Notes under the pieces: generated by a model
Told to the model about the DNA's origin: nothing
Database searches by the model: none
What the model saw: the letters and a program-made list of their open reading frames with translations, nothing else
Translations under genes and position numbers: made by a program
From: Acropora yongei
Taxonomy: Eukaryota; Cnidaria; Anthozoa; Scleractinia; Acroporidae
Reading direction: 5' to 3'
NCBI GenBank assembly: GCA_014634225.1
Contig: BLFN01000954.1
Coordinates: 1,827,175-1,839,674 of the forward strand
DNA: 12,500 nucleotides
In this document: piece after piece, positions 9,756-12,500 of the stretch
Layout of the letters: each line of letters opens with the position of its first letter
How positions within the stretch are numbered: the first letter of the stretch is position 1

Positions 9756-10993
9756 ATATTCTACTGTCTTCAAATCCGCTTTAAATTTTCTGAGCTGAAG
9801 AATACAACTCCAAGGTTTATAGGAAGGAGTGAAATATTAGTCTTTTACCAATTGACAAAGAATTCAGTTTTAAGGCATTTTTCGGGGTCGCGATCATTTA
9901 ACTGTGTCTATATGCGACGAATTCCATCTAACCTTCCGAAGTTCAGTAGGCTCATTCTTGGCGATAGATGAAAATTTTCGAAGAATATTGATGAAAATCA
10001 TTGTTTTTGCGTCGATAACGATATCATACGCTGCTTTCCTCCGTTTTAGGTGCAACAGATTGAACTTAAACTGAAAAGAAAAATGTCGTATTTAAGTTCT
10101 AACTCTAAAGTTTAACTTAAAAATGCGTTAACAATATCGTTTCTAGTCTGTAATTTGGATTTTGTGGCTTCTTGCATGGGCAGTTAATCTGAATAATGGT
10201 AGAGTAATTGCTATCGGAAACCATCTGTAAGTCATTAGAGGTTTTTTTTTTCAGCATGGCCGGCTATGGGTAACGCTTTCCATTCAGTTGAATATTTTTC
10301 AGTTAGAGTTGTCAATTGGTCAGCTATTTCTTCTTAGCCCGGGGTGTGAAAGTAGCTGCTTGGCGCACGCTATGCCCAGTTACTAATCAATTAAAAGAAA
10401 AAACGAACGTGTGTGCCTCAATGAATCAAGTGTTATGCTCGTAAATCATTCAGCGCTAAATTGCTTCTGGCAGAAGTTTTAATAAAAATAGCTCAAAGTA
10501 AATTATATTTAGCTTTATAACATGCAAGCAATGAAGATTCTCGAGCGCGCGTAATTACATCTGCAATAGACTAAGTTGATGCAGTCAAAGTCAATTCATT
10601 GTTGTAATTTTACAGAAAATGCATTCTCAACGCTTAGTTAAAGGAGCACTGCCTCGGTAGTTTTGCTTTTTTAGATCTTACTTGGTCGAAAAACGAAACT
10701 TGGAACTTGATTGAAAAGATTCTACACGGCCGAAAAAACAGTATCAATTGAATTTTGCCGGAAATTTCATCCATATTAAAAGTTTGCGGAATTTTGCAAT
10801 AGATCGTCTTCAAACTTGAAAACGCTAGCCAATTTCTTCACGTTTCAATTGTGAGCTATGTATTCAGTATTCTTAAAGTTCTTTAAAAGAAATTTGAGCT
10901 TTACTTTTATTTGCCATTGATTTTATAAAGCATTTTCTTCCTACTGGAATTCCACGCGAATGTCGTGATGGTGCCTGGCCCTTCAACGTCGAT
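9756..10993. other. Non-coding stretch with no supported gene
   Basis: AT-rich DNA with stops in every frame. A T10 run at 10242-10251 followed by CAG resembles a splice acceptor, but the plus-strand frames after it close within a few codons. I see no RNA gene or named repeat. Confidence 0.5.
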
Positions 10994-11120
10994 AGCTCTG
11001 GCCCAAGTTGATCAAAGCGTAGATAGCGCTATTCACTGGATAAAGTCACTATATCCAGCGAATAAGTAGTAAAAACAAATTGTGTCCTTCAGTGGATGGT
11101 GATTTATCCAACTAACAACT
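10994..11120. repeat. MITE-like inverted-repeat element, partly eroded
   Basis: GGATAAAGTCACTATATCC at 11038-11056 is itself roughly palindromic and is matched in reverse complement by CTTCAGTGGATGGTGATTTATCC at 11087-11109. It is preceded by a TAGCGCTATTCACTGGATAAA stretch starting near 11023. The pattern (TAGCGCTA, CACTGGATAAA, symmetric halves around a short spacer) resembles a palindromic non-autonomous DNA element that I associate with coral genomes. The right terminal part is missing or diverged, so the ends are approximate. Confidence 0.55.
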
Positions 11121-11255
11121 AAGACCTGACCGATAAGCATTCATGAGGGCTGGTATCAATAGAAGCTAACAGTGTCTTAACTCTACTCCCAGCCCCACCC
11201 CTCTACATCAAAGGAAAGTGTAACAAACACAAACAGTACAACAACCAACAAATAA

Positions 11256-11283
11256 CATTGTAAACCACTTATGGTTTACAATG
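11256..11283. repeat. Perfect 12-bp inverted repeat with 4-base loop
   Basis: CATTGTAAACCA at 11256-11267 and TGGTTTACAATG at 11272-11283 are exact reverse complements around CTTA. GTACAAC occurs on both sides, near 11237 and 11302, in direct orientation. It may be the tip of another small palindromic element or a cruciform-forming site. Confidence 0.6.
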
Positions 11284-11339
11284 CGAAGATAGCATAAACC
11301 TGTACAACTACATTGTTGTGATCCAAAGAAAATTTATTG

Positions 11340-11525
11340 GATCAGTTATCTGACCTCGGAGCAAAGTTTGGAATCCGTACGATCGTTGATGTGTATCAGA
11401 ATGCTCTCGATCGCAGGATCCCCAAGGGAATGAAATGGGGACCTCTGGCTGGCTCCGAATGCCGCATGCGCTTGGACAATACGGTCATTTATCTCATTCA
11501 TGACAGAAGCATCAGAGATCAATCA
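11340..11525 (-). pseudogene. Relic of a LINE-type reverse transcriptase
   Basis: On the minus strand, codons from 11519 to 11454 read ISDASVMNEINDRIVQAHA followed by AFG. This fits the pattern S-D-A-S-x-x-x-E-I-x-x-R-I-x-x-A-x-x-A-F-G, which follows the polymerase domain in many non-LTR retrotransposon proteins, next to the Y-L-G-S strand. Downstream GASQRSPFH loosely follows the G-x-L-x-x-x-V-W part, after which the match is lost. Upstream, an in-frame TGA interrupts the reading frame, and no catalytic Y-x-D-D is visible. The plus-strand open frame at 11337-11600 is then a shadow. The family is called from memory of the motif; only about 22 residues carry the signal. Confidence 0.45.
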
Positions 11526-12500
11526 ACACAACCCGAATGCGCAGTATCCTGTTGTTCTCCGCGTTTGAACATCGGGAGGCATAACATTTTAGATATTTAA
11601 AGAACAACTGTTGTAATCGGATGAAATCTTTAAAAACACGAAAGCCTCTAGAAATATTTGGGTCTGCTGAAAGAACTCAGCAGCTGTCGAGAGAAAATCT
11701 GCTTATGTTGAAAAACTGCTTGAAAGACCTGCCAGTTACAAGTGCTACGTTATGCTACCAGTCTCTCTTTCTTGTGGGGAGAATTAGAGATCAAAGTCAG
11801 TCTAGGTTTCCATTATGTTGCTGGCTAACAAACATCCACGAAAAAAAATTGTTTCACAGCAACTCGTAAAAGCATTTAGCAATTTTCCCGCAAATACAAC
11901 ATTCAAATCGACTAAATTCACGATCATCCTTCCATACTGATTTTGTCGTCCACTTCATATTCCAAAAATACAGATTTTTAATACGTCACTTGACTGGAGA
12001 AGACGACGACCTTGCAAGAACAAGGCACCTCGTAATCAACACCTCGCCTCCAACAAACCAACAATCAGAGATTGCGGTTTCTCAAGAGAAATTAAACACA
12101 TCAGCGCATTGCCTCAAACTGATATCCAAAGATGATTTCTGAGTTCGATTCAGGTCTGGCACTAAGGCAGGCCGAAATGTACACAGAAATAGCCTTTCTC
12201 TCACAGTTTTAGGAAGCTCAATCACCTCTATGGTATGTCATGCCAACTATCTGCCGAAGGCAAATCTGATAACGCGCCATTTATAGTCATCTATTCAGCG
12301 ATCTGACAGGATTCGCAAAAGAGCAACAACATGCACACTCTGCGGGCCTATCTTGCAGTTAGTTAGCAAAGGTCACCAGAAGCTTTGTTTCCAGGAAAGC
12401 ACACCCTCCAAAGATACATGGGAACAATTTATAGGGGGGGGGGATGAAGACCCCTGGAAAAGAATGAACATGTTCGAAACATGATGGAAAAATGTTGCAT
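11526..12500. other. Right end of window, no supported gene
   Basis: A plus-strand open frame at 11621-11869 and a frame from about 11970 to the TGA near 12140, basic at its start (RRRR), are visible. Neither has motifs or a convincing exon context. A G10 homopolymer lies at 12434-12443. Nothing else is recognised. Confidence 0.45.

Noticed and set aside
10242..10254. T10 run followed by CAG, a strong-looking splice acceptor
   Set aside because: The following frames close within a few codons or show no recognisable coding sequence, and no matching donor was found.
12136..12160. GAGTTCGATTCAGG, resembling a B box of a tRNA or SINE
   Set aside because: The loop is offset from the paired CTGA/TCAG arms and no A box or cloverleaf is seen upstream.
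12434..12443. G10 run as a functional G-quadruplex
   Set aside because: A single homopolymer run with no neighbouring G tracts; more likely slippage or an assembly length uncertainty.

Overview
The window is eukaryotic nuclear DNA: AT-rich, mostly non-coding, with intron-split genes, short eroded repeats and no bacterial gene packing. The style of the introns, the protein family present and a palindromic 'ggata...tatcc' MITE-like repeat suggest an animal, most likely an anthozoan cnidarian (coral or anemone). That assignment is inference from memory of such genomes, not something the window proves.

The main content is a tandem pair of iodothyronine-deiodinase-like genes, both on the minus strand. 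Copy B is complete. Exon 1 is at 7444-6950, a 1,785-bp intron follows, and exon 2 is at 5164-4880 with a TAG stop, giving a predicted protein of 259 aa. Copy A lies about 4.4 kb further downstream. Only its first exon is in the window (498-13); it ends in a canonical donor and its second exon must lie beyond position 1. Both have one N-terminal membrane anchor followed by a thioredoxin-like domain with the family's E-E-A-H-P and D/N-G-W-A-F signatures. Both splice in phase 0 at exactly the same codon. In both, the active-site selenocysteine of vertebrate deiodinases is an ordinary cysteine (TGC), so neither gene needs UGA recoding at that site.

Layout: 1-498 copy A exon 1; 499-4879 intergenic DNA with a TATA/CCAAT pair upstream of copy A, a polyadenylation-signal candidate for copy B and a cluster of small hairpins; 4880-7444 copy B; 7445-9470 no supported gene; 9471-9755 a speculative two-exon small secreted-peptide gene on the plus strand; 9756-10993 no supported gene; about 10994-11120 a MITE-like inverted repeat; 11256-11283 a perfect 12-bp hairpin; about 11340-11525 (minus) an eroded LINE-type reverse transcriptase relic; 11526-12500 no supported gene, with a G10 run.

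The two deiodinase-like genes probably arose by local duplication and may form a small gene family extending to the left. They would act as membrane-anchored thiol reductases, perhaps on iodinated tyrosine or thyronine compounds. The substrate is not shown by the sequence.
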